Source: Archilochus colubris (Eukaryota > Chordata > Aves > Apodiformes > Trochilidae). From it: DNA of 64,000 nucleotides. The DNA lies in contig CM041090.1 in NCBI GenBank assembly GCA_023079485.1, forward strand, positions 40,118,874-40,182,873, read 5' to 3'. Numbering within the stretch: position 1 is the stretch's first letter; every line of letters begins with the position of its first letter. Below are positions 12,701 to 25,900 of this stretch, piece by piece. The notes below the pieces were generated by a model that saw nothing but the letters and a program-made list of their open reading frames with translations, was not told where the DNA came from and did no database searches. Made by a program: the position numbers and the translations under genes.

Positions 12701-15700
12701 AGGTTTGGCAGCAGTTAAGTGTCACGTCCTCTCAGCAACAGAGAGCAATTCGCTGAATGGTCCCACAAAACTCATTTTATCATCAGCTTTGAATGCTGCT
12801 GCAGTTCAGGAAAACAAATGTGTTGACCAGAGGAGAAGAGGAGGGAGGCAGGGTGAAGGTCTCTTCAGCTGTGCAGCTTTTGGTATGTTGACAGCTGAAG
12901 CTTTACTGCAAAGAGCAAGTGTGTTGTTTTTTTTTTAACAGTAGCAACAGTAGCTGATAAACAAACCCAAAGGATGGGAAGATCATTTCACAAAATTTGC
13001 TTTCTAGGAAGGTGGCCACGGCCTTGGGACTGGTTCCTGAGCAGCAATCACACTGTTGGTAGAGGCAATTTTGGCTAGCCCTGGCCTCCCCACACCAGGC
13101 TGGCTGGCTGCAGGGTTGAGCTGGGCAAAGGTTAGCAGCACACTCAGGATGCAGAAGAAAGCAGAAGGAATTCTTCCAGAGGGAAACTCAGATGAGTTAA
13201 TATACCAGAACCCAGTCATTATGAAGAACAGGTAAAAATAAATTTTAAAAATAAAATTTAAACCAATGTCACAGCAGAGGGTTTAAAATAGAGCTCTCCA
13301 CATGAGTTTGTTTTCTTGCAAGAACAGGGCTCCATGTCCATTCCCACCTCAGCTGAAATTTAGGCTGTTACATGATATTTTTCTCTAAAAGAATATTCCA
13401 CCAGATGTGCAATTCTGCTGTTTCCCAGCCTGGCCAGCCCTCTACAAACACCCCCTCGGGACACCTGTAACAGCATCAGGCACTCCAGAGCAAAAGGTTT
13501 TCACAGAAAGCTTTCCTTAGTCCCAACACTCCCACTCCAGTGATCCACAGCAGCTCCCAGGCTAGGTCAGACAGTGGGAACTCTCTGAAAGAACTGCCTT
13601 TAAACACTAAGTTCACTCCCTAGGTTTCATTTCTTCATTTAATAGAACAGTCTTAGGCAAAATAAGACGGAAAAAAAGCACATTCTAACTAAACCAATCT
13701 TCCCAAGAGCTTCAGAGTGACCTCACATTTGTGTTTCCATCCACCTGCAGCTGGCAGCAAACCCTTAGATCAAACTAGGTATTAAGTAAAGACACTGTAT
13801 CCAACTTATAAGCATTAAGAGATGCAAAGATTAAATACCTACAATCCCATGAGATTCTCTGAGTCCTCCTGAGCTGCAGATTGGCCTTTTCACCCACAGC
13901 AAGAGGCTACAGGAGCCACCACAGACACTGCTTGCCTTGTGGAACCTCTCGTGTTCAGCCTCCTGTTTGATAGTCAGAAGGTGGAACTCTGCACAGATCT
14001 GATGTTCTCTAATCTAAAAGCAATAAAAGTGCCACAGGGGCTCCAGGTGGAATAAACAGGGGGAGTTTCCTCTATCTACTTAGAAACTAAAATCTGCTGC
14101 TACCACTTCTAGGCACTGGGAATCAGAGCTGGCCAAGCAGCAAGACCTCATTACCATGGGCCTCAGCTCATTTCCCCACTAAATTCCCTCCAGCCCTTCC
14201 CCAAGCTCCACAGAGCTCCCATCCATACTCTGCTACTCTGGATAACACCAAACAGAGCAGTTATTTAACTGAAATCTGAAGATTTCCAGGTAAATTTAAG
14301 CTTGGACATCCATGTCAGCAGGGAGCATATGGATGCTCCCAAAGACTGCAGGTTCCCAGAGTCATTTCAGTCACTGTAATTCCTCCACGCTGGGGTCTCA
14401 TCCCTCTCTTCCAACTCTTCCCACTGGTTCTTACCCAATTTCTCACCCGAAGCAGCTCAAGAAGCTGAACTAAGAGAAAATTAACCCAGAAGAGATCAGC
14501 TCCTTGAACCCACTGAGCCTCAGAGCTGGCAGGCACCAGAAGTCTCAGAGAGGGCTCCGAGGTCTCAAATCCACACCTTAAATTGTGGTGTCTGCCACAA
14601 AGGGGATTTCAGCTTCTTCCAAGTCAGTAGAAAGGAACAGTTCTGGAAACACTGTGCAAAATAAGAGTGTTTCAGAGGCAAGGGAACAAGCACGTAGGTC
14701 TCCAAGGCAACGTTTGACTCTTCACTGCCACCAAACAGCACTACTTGCTGTACTGATAAGCATACAGAACACTTCTTCTAATGAAGCACTACAGGGGGGA
14801 CTTGTCTTCCTTCCAAGATCACATCAAGGAAGAAGGAAAGGTTTCAAATTTGTGGTTTCTCTCCTCTAAGTGTGGTTAGAGTTGGAAGGACCAAGTCAGC
14901 TGCCCTCCCCTCCAAAGAAAAAAACCTCAGAAGGGAAAAACAGAAGCTCTGCTGCACCTTGTTAACCCTGTATTTTAATACTGGGGAAAAAAAAAAAAAA
15001 AACAAACCAATAACAAGTGTTTCCCTTGCTCAACTATTCCTGAAAGGTTTCAGCTGTCTTGCACAACTTGGGTTGGGATCTCATCTGTTGTTCAACTGGG
15101 AAGAAGTTAAGAACTGGCTCATTAGATTTGTTCTGCTTGATCCAAGAAGAAAACAAAAAACAGTAAATCCTCTCTCCTTGCCCACGCTGCTGCAGCACTG
15201 GTGACAAACACACCCAGACCACACATCACTCAGCTTTCTAGAAAGCTGCCACCTCCTCTGGCACTCCCTTGTCACCACATCATCTCTGGTGTGCCCTGAA
15301 TTTAGATAAAGAAGGGGTAGAGAAACATCCCTGAGCAGGGCTGCAGCTGCTGTGTTCTTGGGTTACAGGGTATGGGTGAAGATACTCGACTGGAACGCCA
15401 CGTGATCCATGAGCCACATCTGAATTATTCAGTGGATAAAACTACATTTGTTTTGCCACTGCAGATTCTGCATTCATGAAAGCTCAGCTGAAAGGCTACT
15501 TTCTTGGGGAGAGGGGAAGGAGAAAGCTTCCAAAAGCTGCCTTTTTATAGAAGCAATAGAGCTGGTTCCAAAAATAGGAGAGAAGCAGTCCCAGAGCTCT
15601 GGAGACACCGTGCCCTGATTCTGTAAGGCTGAGGTCTCACTGGATTGCTCCTGCACACGCACAGAATGATCCAAAGGACTGCAAGGTGCAGAACTGACAC

Positions 15701-16810
15701 GAAAGGGCAGGTTTAGGACAAACACCAGAGCCAAAACTCCAGACAGCCAACACCAAAGAGATCAGCTTGAATGCCAGTAGAGAGCCAACCCGTCCCACTT
15801 TCTCCGAGCCAGTTAAAACCAGCAAGAAGAAGAATCTCATCTTTTTAAATTAGTTTGCCAAAAGATGATCCTGCTCATTGCTAATACAACAGCTGATGTG
15901 GCAGATTAGGATTGCAACAATCATTTCATCACCCTTTTTTTGCCTGTGGATATTAGGACTCCTGGCTGGAGGGGTTCATTTGACTCATTTTGGCACACAT
16001 GGGGTACACTTGGTTTGGCTGGGACAGCTAATAAATCGACCACCTCATGGCCCACCCCACAGTAATTGCTCACCAGTTAGCCCATAATGGTTTAGCTAGT
16101 GATCCAGCAGCACAGCAGAACCACCTCATTCCAAAAATTAAAAGTTGCCTTTGCCTCTAGCAGCTCTTACGACACCCTAAAAATAAATCCATCTGCAACA
16201 CTCCTCTGGCTGCACCCGGATCTTTGAATCCAACATTTCCCAGCACAGGACCAGCCATTTTACTGGCATGTGATGGCAAAATGTCAGCAGGAAAGCAAAG
16301 AGCTCACACTTGACACTATCTGTGCAAGAAGCCCCCCCTGAACGTGGTGTGGTAATAATTGTTTCTTTTATGGGGCACTAATTGGCAGCAAACTTACAGC
16401 TAATGTCTGAACATCCAGTAAATAAACAAATACAGGTTCTTTCTTTTGAATTTTGCTAATAAGGAAACCCCCCCAGCAGGTGATGCAGTGTTAAACACTA
16501 AATTTATCAGCTCTGAGACTTGATTCACTGTATTAAACATAGATTTAACTGGTTTATGTGACTAACTGGTTTGGACCAGGCTCTGAGCTGATCTGCTTTC
16601 ACCTCCCCTCATCACACATCCAGCCCTTAACAGGTTTGCAGAAGAGGGGTAATTCCTTTTTCTTTAGTTCTGTGGCATCCTAGCCTTTAACCAAAAGGGA
16701 TAAAACAAAAAATCAAGTCTCAAAAGAGAAAGAAAGGTCTGATTTTATCCACATGGATTCATTCTGCCAATCCACTGCAGAGCTGAGAGGTTACAATACT
16801 CATTATCCTA

Positions 16811-16909
16811 TGTGATGTACTCTAGGTGGCCCTGCTCTGGCAGGGGGGGTTGGACTAGATGATCTTTCGAGGTCCCTTCCAACCCCAAGGATTCTATGAT
16901 TCTATGATT
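16811..16909 (+). mobile_element. Short CR1 LINE 3' end
   Basis: About 100 bases of the CR1 3' terminus: a CTAGGTGGCCCTGCTCTGGC block, GGTTGGACTAGATGATC, GGTCCCTTCCAACCCC and the ATTCTATGATTCTATGA tail. It is severely 5'-truncated and antisense to FBXO34. Confidence 0.9.
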
Positions 16910-19900
16910 ATGTCCCTCTAAAGCAGCCAGATTTTTCCTAAAAGTCTCCAAGACCAAATTCAATGTCAGAAGTCTTGCTCAGCTGCACAAACCCTATGTT
17001 AAATGCAACAGCACTCACAGAAAGTTTTAGAAATAACTGTGCCATGAGTTTTAATTATTTCTGTAATTCAGAACACCACACTTTGATAGACTCCTGAATC
17101 CACCCCGTTTTCACACCTTAGCATCTTCCACCATTTTTTGTCCCAACTTAAATCCTTCCAACTTTTTGTTTAAACTAGGACACCACTGATGCCTCAACTT
17201 CATGTTTCCCCAGAAAACTATCTTGCAAGGATGATATAAAAAACCTGAACTCTGAAATTTCAGATTTTTACATCAGCAGTTTACAAAACATTCTGCTCTG
17301 CAAACTTAGGTTAAAATGGTTATACTAAGTATACCCAACTTCAGGACAGATTTCAAGTAAGAGGCAGCTCAAACTGTTTCTCACAGAACATTTTATAATA
17401 AAGTGGCATCGTTACATCTGCTGAGGACAGAGAACTTCCAACACAACAGATTTGTTGGGTGCATCTAAAAACAACCCACCCACAAACAAACCAACCCAAC
17501 AAGAGAAACCACCACCCACACCCTCTCAACAAGCTTTGGATTCACTGATCTTTCCAGTGGTATCTTGTAAAACAAAACAAAAAGTCCCCAAACAACAGGC
17601 TACAGTTTAAACCAAAAATAAAAAAATAAAACACTAATTAGTGCCAGGTTCTACTATGGCCTCTCAGGTCATGGCTGCCCTGGGTCCTTTCCATCCAGCT
17701 CCATCATGACCCCTTAGCCAAACAACTGGCACCACTGCAGAATGAGATTTTTAAAAAAGAAAAACACACCAAACAGAGAGGAGAGGGGGGAAAATCCACC
17801 AAGGTCAGAGAGGGATTAAGGAGGAGGTGCTCCATGGCAAGGAAGGTTTCTCCCTGCAGCAAAAAGGCAAAGAGGTGTTGGTTTGATATTTATCTTTTTA
17901 TTTCTTACTACCTAAATCCATGTTAGCTGGCAATAATTTTTTTTTTTTTCAGTTTTGTCCCCAAGTAATCACTAATCCCTCCACTTTATCTCAACCCTTA
18001 AGCTCTCTAAGCTTGTTCCTCCCCTTGCTGCCAAGGGGGAGTGAGCAAAGAGCTGGGTGGGCACTTGGCTGTTGGCCCAGGCTCACTCACCACACAACTT
18101 TTCACAAGAATCTCAAGAAATGGAAGGAACTGACTCTGCTACTAAGCACTGGTGCTGCTTGGCTGGCACCATGCACAAGAATCCCACCTTTTATAATTAG
18201 CTGCACATCAAAGGCTGCCAATCTTCATGCTTCATTAGGTGATTAATGTGTCCCAGTGCTGGAGACATTTGCTCACTCCAGGAAGGATGAAGTTCCATCA
18301 TTTCAATCTGGCAGTTTGGGGGTTTTTCTTCTCCTTTTTGCTGTTGTTTTTTTTTGGTTGGTTGCTTGCATTTTTTATTTTTTTTTTTGCCTACCATCGT
18401 GTGACATGCAAGCATCACTCCAACAGCTCCAGGCCTGCAGCATGAATTCCCACATGTGCATGGCAAGGAAACAGGACAGGAGTGTGTCAAAGGCAGCAAA
18501 ATGATCCAAAGCAGTGACAGATGGAATAAAGCAGCCAAGCAGGTGAGTGCTTGGCACAAGACTGCAGTCTGAGTTACCTGTGACACAAAACCAGGCACTT
18601 GCAGCCATCAGAGCTTCTCCAAGCACACACAGCTCCTCAGGAGCAGGCACAGAGAGGAGAACTCTGCAGCTGGGGCCACACAGATGCAGGTGAATAATCC
18701 AGGAACCAGGATCTGGCTGTGGAGAATGTTTCTCATCACTGAACAGCTTTGCAGCTTGCAAAAGACAGAACCTGCTCAAAGAGACCAGAAAGGATTTTGA
18801 ACACTGAGCAGCACAGGAGTGTGACCAGTGACAAGCTAGATTCTTTAAGATGAATAAAGCAGGCATGCAGTACATGCTAAAAGTCTTTCCCAGCCAAAGT
18901 AGCTGCTTGGTTATACACAAAATTCTTAAAAAAACTCTTCTGCTGAACTAATGTAGCTATGGGTAAGCCTGAGGTTCTGGCAGGTAAACTGCAGTAAAGA
19001 CCAACTTTAAATACAGTATCATTCTGCATGATTGTTTCAAAAGACTGCTTAAAAATCTATTTTGAAACCTACCAATTCGGTTGATCTGCAATCTTTTTTT
19101 GGCTCCATTTTTAAAGATTTTTTTTTTCCTCCCATTAATAACTCAAGAGTTACTTGAAGTAAAAAATAGTTTGATATTTTCAGAGCTTTGCAGTTGATAT
19201 GCCTGGCAACTAACACGATTTGCTTTTTAGAAATTCCAAGTATAGAATAAATTCTGTCATTGTTCATTCTTGAAAGAAAAAAAAAGGCCCAAAAATAGCA
19301 TCTATATTTCAGTAAAGGAAAGGTACTGCATTCTCAAGTGCCTTGTTAAATGTGAGAACTTTTGCTGCATATCTTTCACTTTTCATGTGTCATCTTCAGA
19401 ATTTGGTAGTCCAGACCTACAGCAGAAATAATTCTGTTGGAATTCTTTCCAGGTTTGTTTTACACTACTTGCAGACTTGCTAATGTAAAACCAGCTTGAT
19501 AAGCAAGACAGTCAAGCAAAAATACTGTTATCTAACAGCATTCTCTGCTGCTCCTCCCTCTAGTACAACCAATATTCTCTTTTCAGGGTTTCCTCCTCTT
19601 GGACAAAACAGAAAAATATAAAACCAGAAATAAAGAGCCACCAAATCAGCAGGAAACTAAGCAGAAAATATGTTACCCACAACTGTGGTTTTAAAAGGAT
19701 GGTTTAAGTGAACCACATTTTGAGCTGGGGATTGATACTTGACTGTGAAAACACTGAGTATGTTTTTAGCTTCCCCAGCAGAGGGGCTCTGGTTGTGAGC
19801 ACATCATCCAGCAGAAGACCATAACCTTACAAACCCAGAGCTCCTACTCACCACGCTGGCTTTCCTCAGCAAATTGCTACCAAATCCCTCTCCCCAAAGC

Positions 19901-21956
19901 CAGCTAAAGTTTGCTTGCCTGCAAACTAAATTACTGAAGTAATCACCAAGCCTCATCAGCCTGATCTCTCACCATTTAACATCTCTCACTAATTCTCTGT
20001 GAGCTTGCAGGAAATCGTTTCAAACAGCTCCCTCAAGAAAATAAGTTTCAAGCCCTAGTTTTTCCATCCTGAGCCATCCCTGCACTATTTCATAGCTCTG
20101 ATAATTGTACCACTGACTAAGCTCCAAGTGGGAATAGCTGTTTTTATCATCACTATTAAAAACAGTCCCTCACACTCTTTGGAATCTGGAAACTCATTGT
20201 AGCTGCATCCCACCCTTCAGCCTCTCAAAACACTACAGAGTGATGAAACCATGTGCTGAAACCAGAGGATCCCTGTGCTGAACAACAACTGTAATTTCTG
20301 GGAGGTTACAACTGCTTCCTAAGTGAAGGCAGCCATGGAGGTGTGGTTATTGATTTTAGAGGGGCAAGTGGCACAGGAGCTCAAAATCAAGGTGAACTTA
20401 AAGAGTTTTACATGCTGGAGTGGGAGAGTTCAGCTCTTTTTAGAAATGTAGCAGTGATGTGCATGTTCAAAAACCTCACACATTCACAGAGCTTTGTAGG
20501 TTTTACAATATTGTGTTGTTATGGGGGTTTTTTAAAGTAAAAATATTCACCTGTTTTCCTTTCCTAAAAACTCACTGCCTTGGTTCTTACACTTTAGTCA
20601 GAAGAGTGACTGACAGCTCTCAGAAGCAGCAAGATGCAAAGCAGTTGAAAGAAGAGTGGATTTAAAAAACAGCTTTTAATTATCTGAAGGTGCAGTTGCC
20701 AAGTAGAGGCTGTGCATCAGATACAGATGGGAAAATTCCCCCAGGTTTATTTCACAGTCAATTACAGTGGATTAACCTATTAGCAAGAGCAAAATTTATT
20801 TTTTTTGATGCAAGTTTCAACAACTTGAAAAATCATTGTCACTTGGACTTTGATACACAGGAGCAGCAATCTGTTTTATCACACTCCCAATCATCACAGT
20901 CCATAAACACACTCTACAAGCAACCTCTCCCTCTTTTTTAATGCATCTTCTGTCATCATTCCCTTCTCAGGGAACAGCATCCCTCTTGGCTTTGAGGAGG
21001 AAAGCCTTTTATCCATCATTTTATCCATCCATTATGGTAAACATCTTTTTATTGTTGCTGAAGAGAAGCATCAAACAGATCCAACCTCTTTTACACACAC
21101 CCTTCCACAAACTCACAACTTATTTCTATTTTTCACTCCTGCAAGACATCACAGTACAATGTCTCTGTCAAACAGAACAGCACTGCAGCACCAAAGAGCA
21201 GCTTTCCAGGATCCCTGTGCTGAACACTGGGTGTGCCTACTTTTGTTTGGTATCAAGTTCCTTCTGCTGGCTCCCCTGCAAGAGCAAGCTACACGAATAG
21301 CTAAGTTTTTCCCCCACCTCCAAAAACATCTGTTCCTTTTCTAAGTTCTGCTCACTTCCTTCCTCTTTACCATATCACAAAGCCTCTCTTTTTAGCAAGG
21401 CCTTCTTGATAGTCCCATCACCATTATCTCCTTGTTCAGAGTGAATCATTGACTCTTGCAGAGCTTCCAGCCCTTTCAGCTCAAGGCCAGGACACCGAAT
21501 TCAAACATCCTGATTTAGAGAGGGTTGTTCAGCTCTTTCCCTGCCTCTTTTTTAACACTCCACAGCTTCCTGTCCTGGGAGGCAATCAAACTGCTATAAA
21601 GAAATGCCAGTTTCTGCTAAATAGCCTCACTTTCTGTAACACTAGGTGCTTAAAGCAACTGCATTACTTACCCAACTTCCACTGGAACAGCACTTTCATT
21701 CCACAACGTGCAGTGATGAGCAAAAACTGCTTCAGCACAGAGGAGTTTCAGTTGGGTTTTTGCTGAATCCCACAGCATTTCAAGTTCACATTCAGACTTG
21801 GCACACTCGACCACCCCGCTCCAACACACAGCAGAAGGTCACCCCTCAACCCCCCCCCACTGCTCAACCCAGAGGCATTTCTTCTTTCATTTATTTTATT
21901 TTTTTAATTTTAAAGGTGCATCAGCTGCTCACTGAAAGTGGGAATGCTTCATTTAG

Positions 21957-21973
21957 CACACACACACACACAC
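21957..21973. repeat. (CA)n microsatellite
   Basis: An uninterrupted run of alternating C and A, 17 bases long, inside the FBXO34 intron. Confidence 0.9.
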
Positions 21974-22946
21974 TTGTTAAAACTGCTCACAGCCTGCAAA
22001 CACTGCATTGTGCAGAAGTCATTCAGTCTCCCCTATCCATGGATTCAAGCAATGGAACCGTGTCCAGAAAAGAGAAACTTGGAACAATATGCAAATATTT
22101 CAGTCCCTTATTCCCAATATTCACATCCTACACTAAATCCCACATCCTGGTCATGCCGAGAGGTGACTCTGTTGAGGATCTGCTGTCCATAATGGGTGGG
22201 AAAACGACCATTATCTGTCTTGCCCCAGTGCTGCACCCTTTTATTTGGAGTTATTACTGCAAACTGCTTTTTTTTCCAGACAATGGTTGTGTTATTATAG
22301 GTACCTTCATGCCGTGCCAAAGCACATACACACAGCAATTCAGAACAATCAGCCTTGTTTTCATGGGAGCAAAGGTTGCAGCCAAATGAAATGGGTGGAG
22401 ATCACATTAAACAATCTTGGAATCTGCTAATAGGATATAGGAAAATGTGACCATAATGCAGATGCAGAGTTCCCCTTTCACCTTCCAATGTTATGGAGAA
22501 AATAAAAGCTTTGGAAAACCAATTACACTGTTTGAACAACATTAAGCAAACTGAAGTGCTCTCAGCATGCTTACAAGACCACTGAGAAGTTCTTTAAAAC
22601 GAAAACAAGAAACTGCCCTTTCAAAGCTCTGAAACCAGAGAGCAAGTTTCCCCACCCCAGAACACCACCTGTTTAAAAGATACAGGATACCTGCAAGATG
22701 TCTGCTTATCCACAGTAAAGAGAAGCTCATCACGACGACTGCTGCTGTCTTAAAGACATGACCAGCCCCACCTCTGCCCAAGAGGGGACTTTTCATACTG
22801 AAGCACCTTGCTAGGTCAGCTGTAACCTGCATTCCCCTTGTTTGCTTTTGAGATGTGCATTAGTCAGCTTTCTCCTCCACAAACCTGATCGTGCCTCTGC
22901 ATGATCACAGACTGAAGTCATGTCCTTGAGACTGTGACATCAGTCT

Positions 22947-22960
22947 GTTGCCATGGTAAC
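22947..22960. promoter_or_regulatory. X-box (RFX-binding) motif next to a CRE-like site
   Basis: GTTGCCATGGTAAC matches the X-box consensus GTHNYYATRRNAAC at every position. A CRE-like TGACATCA lies just upstream at 22935-22942. The pair resembles a composite enhancer element in the FBXO34 intron. This is motif evidence only. Confidence 0.4.
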
Positions 22961-25900
22961 GTACAGGGCAGTCCAAAATTCAGTATTATGGCATCACTGC
23001 GGGATCAGACAGCAGAGTGAGCCAACGCCCCAGAGCTGTTTTCTTTGCAGCACAAACAGCTAAGACATTTAAATCCAAATGTTGAAATCTAACTGTACTT
23101 TATCATGATACTCTTCATCAACACAAGCCAGAAGCCTCTCAGCAAGAACGACACTCCGCAAAGGTCATTAAGTTGAAGACAAACAGACAAGCCATGGTGC
23201 ATCACTAAAAAGAAGGGCAATATGTTTCCAAGGTTGGCCACCAAGTATGAAGAAAGCTGAGCTCAGCTCTCTGAATAGAAACCACCATCTGTTCCTAAGG
23301 CAACACCAGATCTGCCTAAAGAGATCATCCATCAAGAAACAGGGATGGCCCCTTGGCACCCCAGATCAAGTGCTGGGTTGCACACAATTTTTCTGGAAGT
23401 CAGAGACCAGAGTGTGACAGGGATAGCATGACATAAGGCAGAGTTCTTCAAATCTGAGCTTTGATGGAAAGCTCAGCACATCATTAACCCAGCCTATAAC
23501 AAAGCCACGTAGTTAAAAAAGGGTGGTACCTTCAAAGAGTTGTTATTCCATGCAGGGTAAGACATTACAGTTCTGTAGGTTCCTTGTACACTCAGGAGAA
23601 TGGCATTTCTGAAGAGCAAAAAGGGAAGGAAACAGGAAATTAGTTAAATGGTAACAGAGTCACAACTAACAACCAGCTCTTAAAACCCAAAAGATCAGGT
23701 TTGCCCAGTGCAAAGGGCACGTGCCAACACCAATCCTTGCACCGCTGGTATCTGGAGCACCACTAATTCAAGGACTTCAGAGCTGATGGACAAAGGAGAT
23801 CCCAAAACAAGTCCATCCAGCAGCTACAAAGGTACCTGTCCTGCCATAAGGAAAAGTCCCTCTGGGCAGCTGGGCAGAAGCTGCCTTGGGGGTTCAGGCT
23901 GCAGGGAGAGCAAAGACCGACCATGAAGCTCTCAGGATTTTCTTTACCTGTTCCTCCATTCACATGAAGTCCCTGCAAAGGGTCGGGGTGTGGGTTTCCC
24001 AGTCACTGCTCTAACACCCAAATTCCTCAAGACCCTGGAGTGCCATTGCTTCCATGTGGTCAGCCTCCAAGTAAACCCAGCCACTCCTCATAGGCTTGAA
24101 CAGTTTCAGTCCATCTCCTTCTGCTTCCCCTGGTTAACCCACACGACCCCAGTAACTCACTCAACATTTCCTTCTGCAGAGCTGATCTCCATCCTTCCCA
24201 TCACCTCAGATGCACCTACAGTTTCTGAACAGTGCCCTGAACGAGCTGCAGGCACAAGGAACATTTGCTGGAAATTGGAAATTCCTGTTCTCTACACGGA
24301 TGTAACTCTCACCCTCTCCTAACCCCTCCACCCAGGTTCCTTGGCTGTAATTACCCCATGCCTCGTTATCTAATAGCCAACACAAGCCTCAGGGCTGAGA
24401 ACCATTGTTTGTTGGTCTCTGCAATGCCACACACCCCGGTGGTGTTGTATAAATAAATTCCACAGCCTGTTTCAGCCTGAGTCTGAGCTTGATTAAGACC
24501 TGAACTGTACCAGTTTCTAAATGACTGGTGCCAATACCTTCACTCCTTCCCTGCTCGGTGTAGCAACACCACCTTACGCAATCACCCACCCCAGGCAGCT
24601 CCAGAGCCAAGCATCAGGACAAGCTGATTGCTCCCAGGGACCACAGCTGCTGAGAAAACAAAAATTAAACCCCTCTAACTTTTTAAACACAAATTGCAAG
24701 CTAGAAGGGGAAGAAGAGACCAGCCAAGAGGCAAACTGCTTTCATCAGGAGGACACCTAAATGACAAGTCCCACATACTCATGTCACCTCTCAACCACCA
24801 AGGCTTTGCCCCAGCCTCAGCTCTTAAACACCCAGCAGGTTTCCCAGCTGCCAAGTCTGAAGTGCCATGGGGGCTGAGATCCTGGAGGCAACTTGAAGCC
24901 AAATGGATTTCAGAGGAAAATAAAGCCAGCAGGCTTCATCTCCATGGAGCTCCTGCAACATAACATAGGCTGGACAAGTTACGCAGGGCAGAGATCTTTT
25001 TTATTAACAACCTAGTAAATTTAGATTAAAGTCTGATGGGCTTTTTCTCCTCCCTCTGCATAAAGATGCTGTCCAGCCCTGAGGAATCAGTCCAGCTTCT
25101 GCAAAAGAGAGAACTTGCTCACCTGACACCACATACAACCTACAGGATTGGGGCTCTTCAGGTACTCACTAAACTTCCTCCCAAAAAAACAAAAAAAAGT
25201 CTCCAGTACTGGTGAATTTGCCTTCAGTTGATTTTCTACAGTCAAGGTGGATCATAACAAGGTATTGGCTGTTGAAGCAGCACAAGAGTAGAGTAGTAGC
25301 ACCCATCCCAGCTCATGAACACACCAATGCACAGATCCATGGACACTGGGCACCTTTGCTCCCAGCCACACCTGCAGATTCAAGCAGCGAGAACAAGGGG
25401 GAGACAACTTCCCCCCCACAGGAGCCCTGACACCTTGCAGACACAAAGCTAACTCTAAATTACTGAGCACAGCATAGGGAAGGCAAAAAGACCATCCTGA
25501 GACTTTTTCAGGTGGAATTTAAAGCAGCCCATCCTTTGGCTTCTTTTCCTTACAAAGGCAAGGCCCCCAACCTCTTATAAAAAGGCAGCACAGCACCCAT
25601 GCTCCCACCAACCCTACTCCTGACTCCTGTGTCCCTTTTTCCAAGGGAATTGTGGCAAAGAACACACCAAGCAGAGCAGAGGGTCAGGCAGCCCTGCTGC
25701 CAGGCAACACTCAAGACCTGAACTTCATTTCCAGTTAGGCAATACCCAATTTAGCCTGCAGCCTCCTCCCCCTGCAGTATCAGTGGCTAAAAATGGATGC
25801 AGGAGTCTGATCAGCTACAGATTTTCATAGGGAAAAAAAAAATTTCCCCCTAAACAGATGAATCAATACCTTCTTAAAGGAAGGTGATGTAGTTCATCTC

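Noticed and set aside
14875..14895. GTTGGAAGGACC resembling the CR1 end
   Set aside because: Flanking sequence on both sides lacks other CR1 landmarks, so the match is probably coincidental.
18375..18920. 181-residue minus-strand open frame
   Set aside because: Cys/Leu/Ser-rich, no domain, no supporting splice sites; looks like chance in intron sequence.
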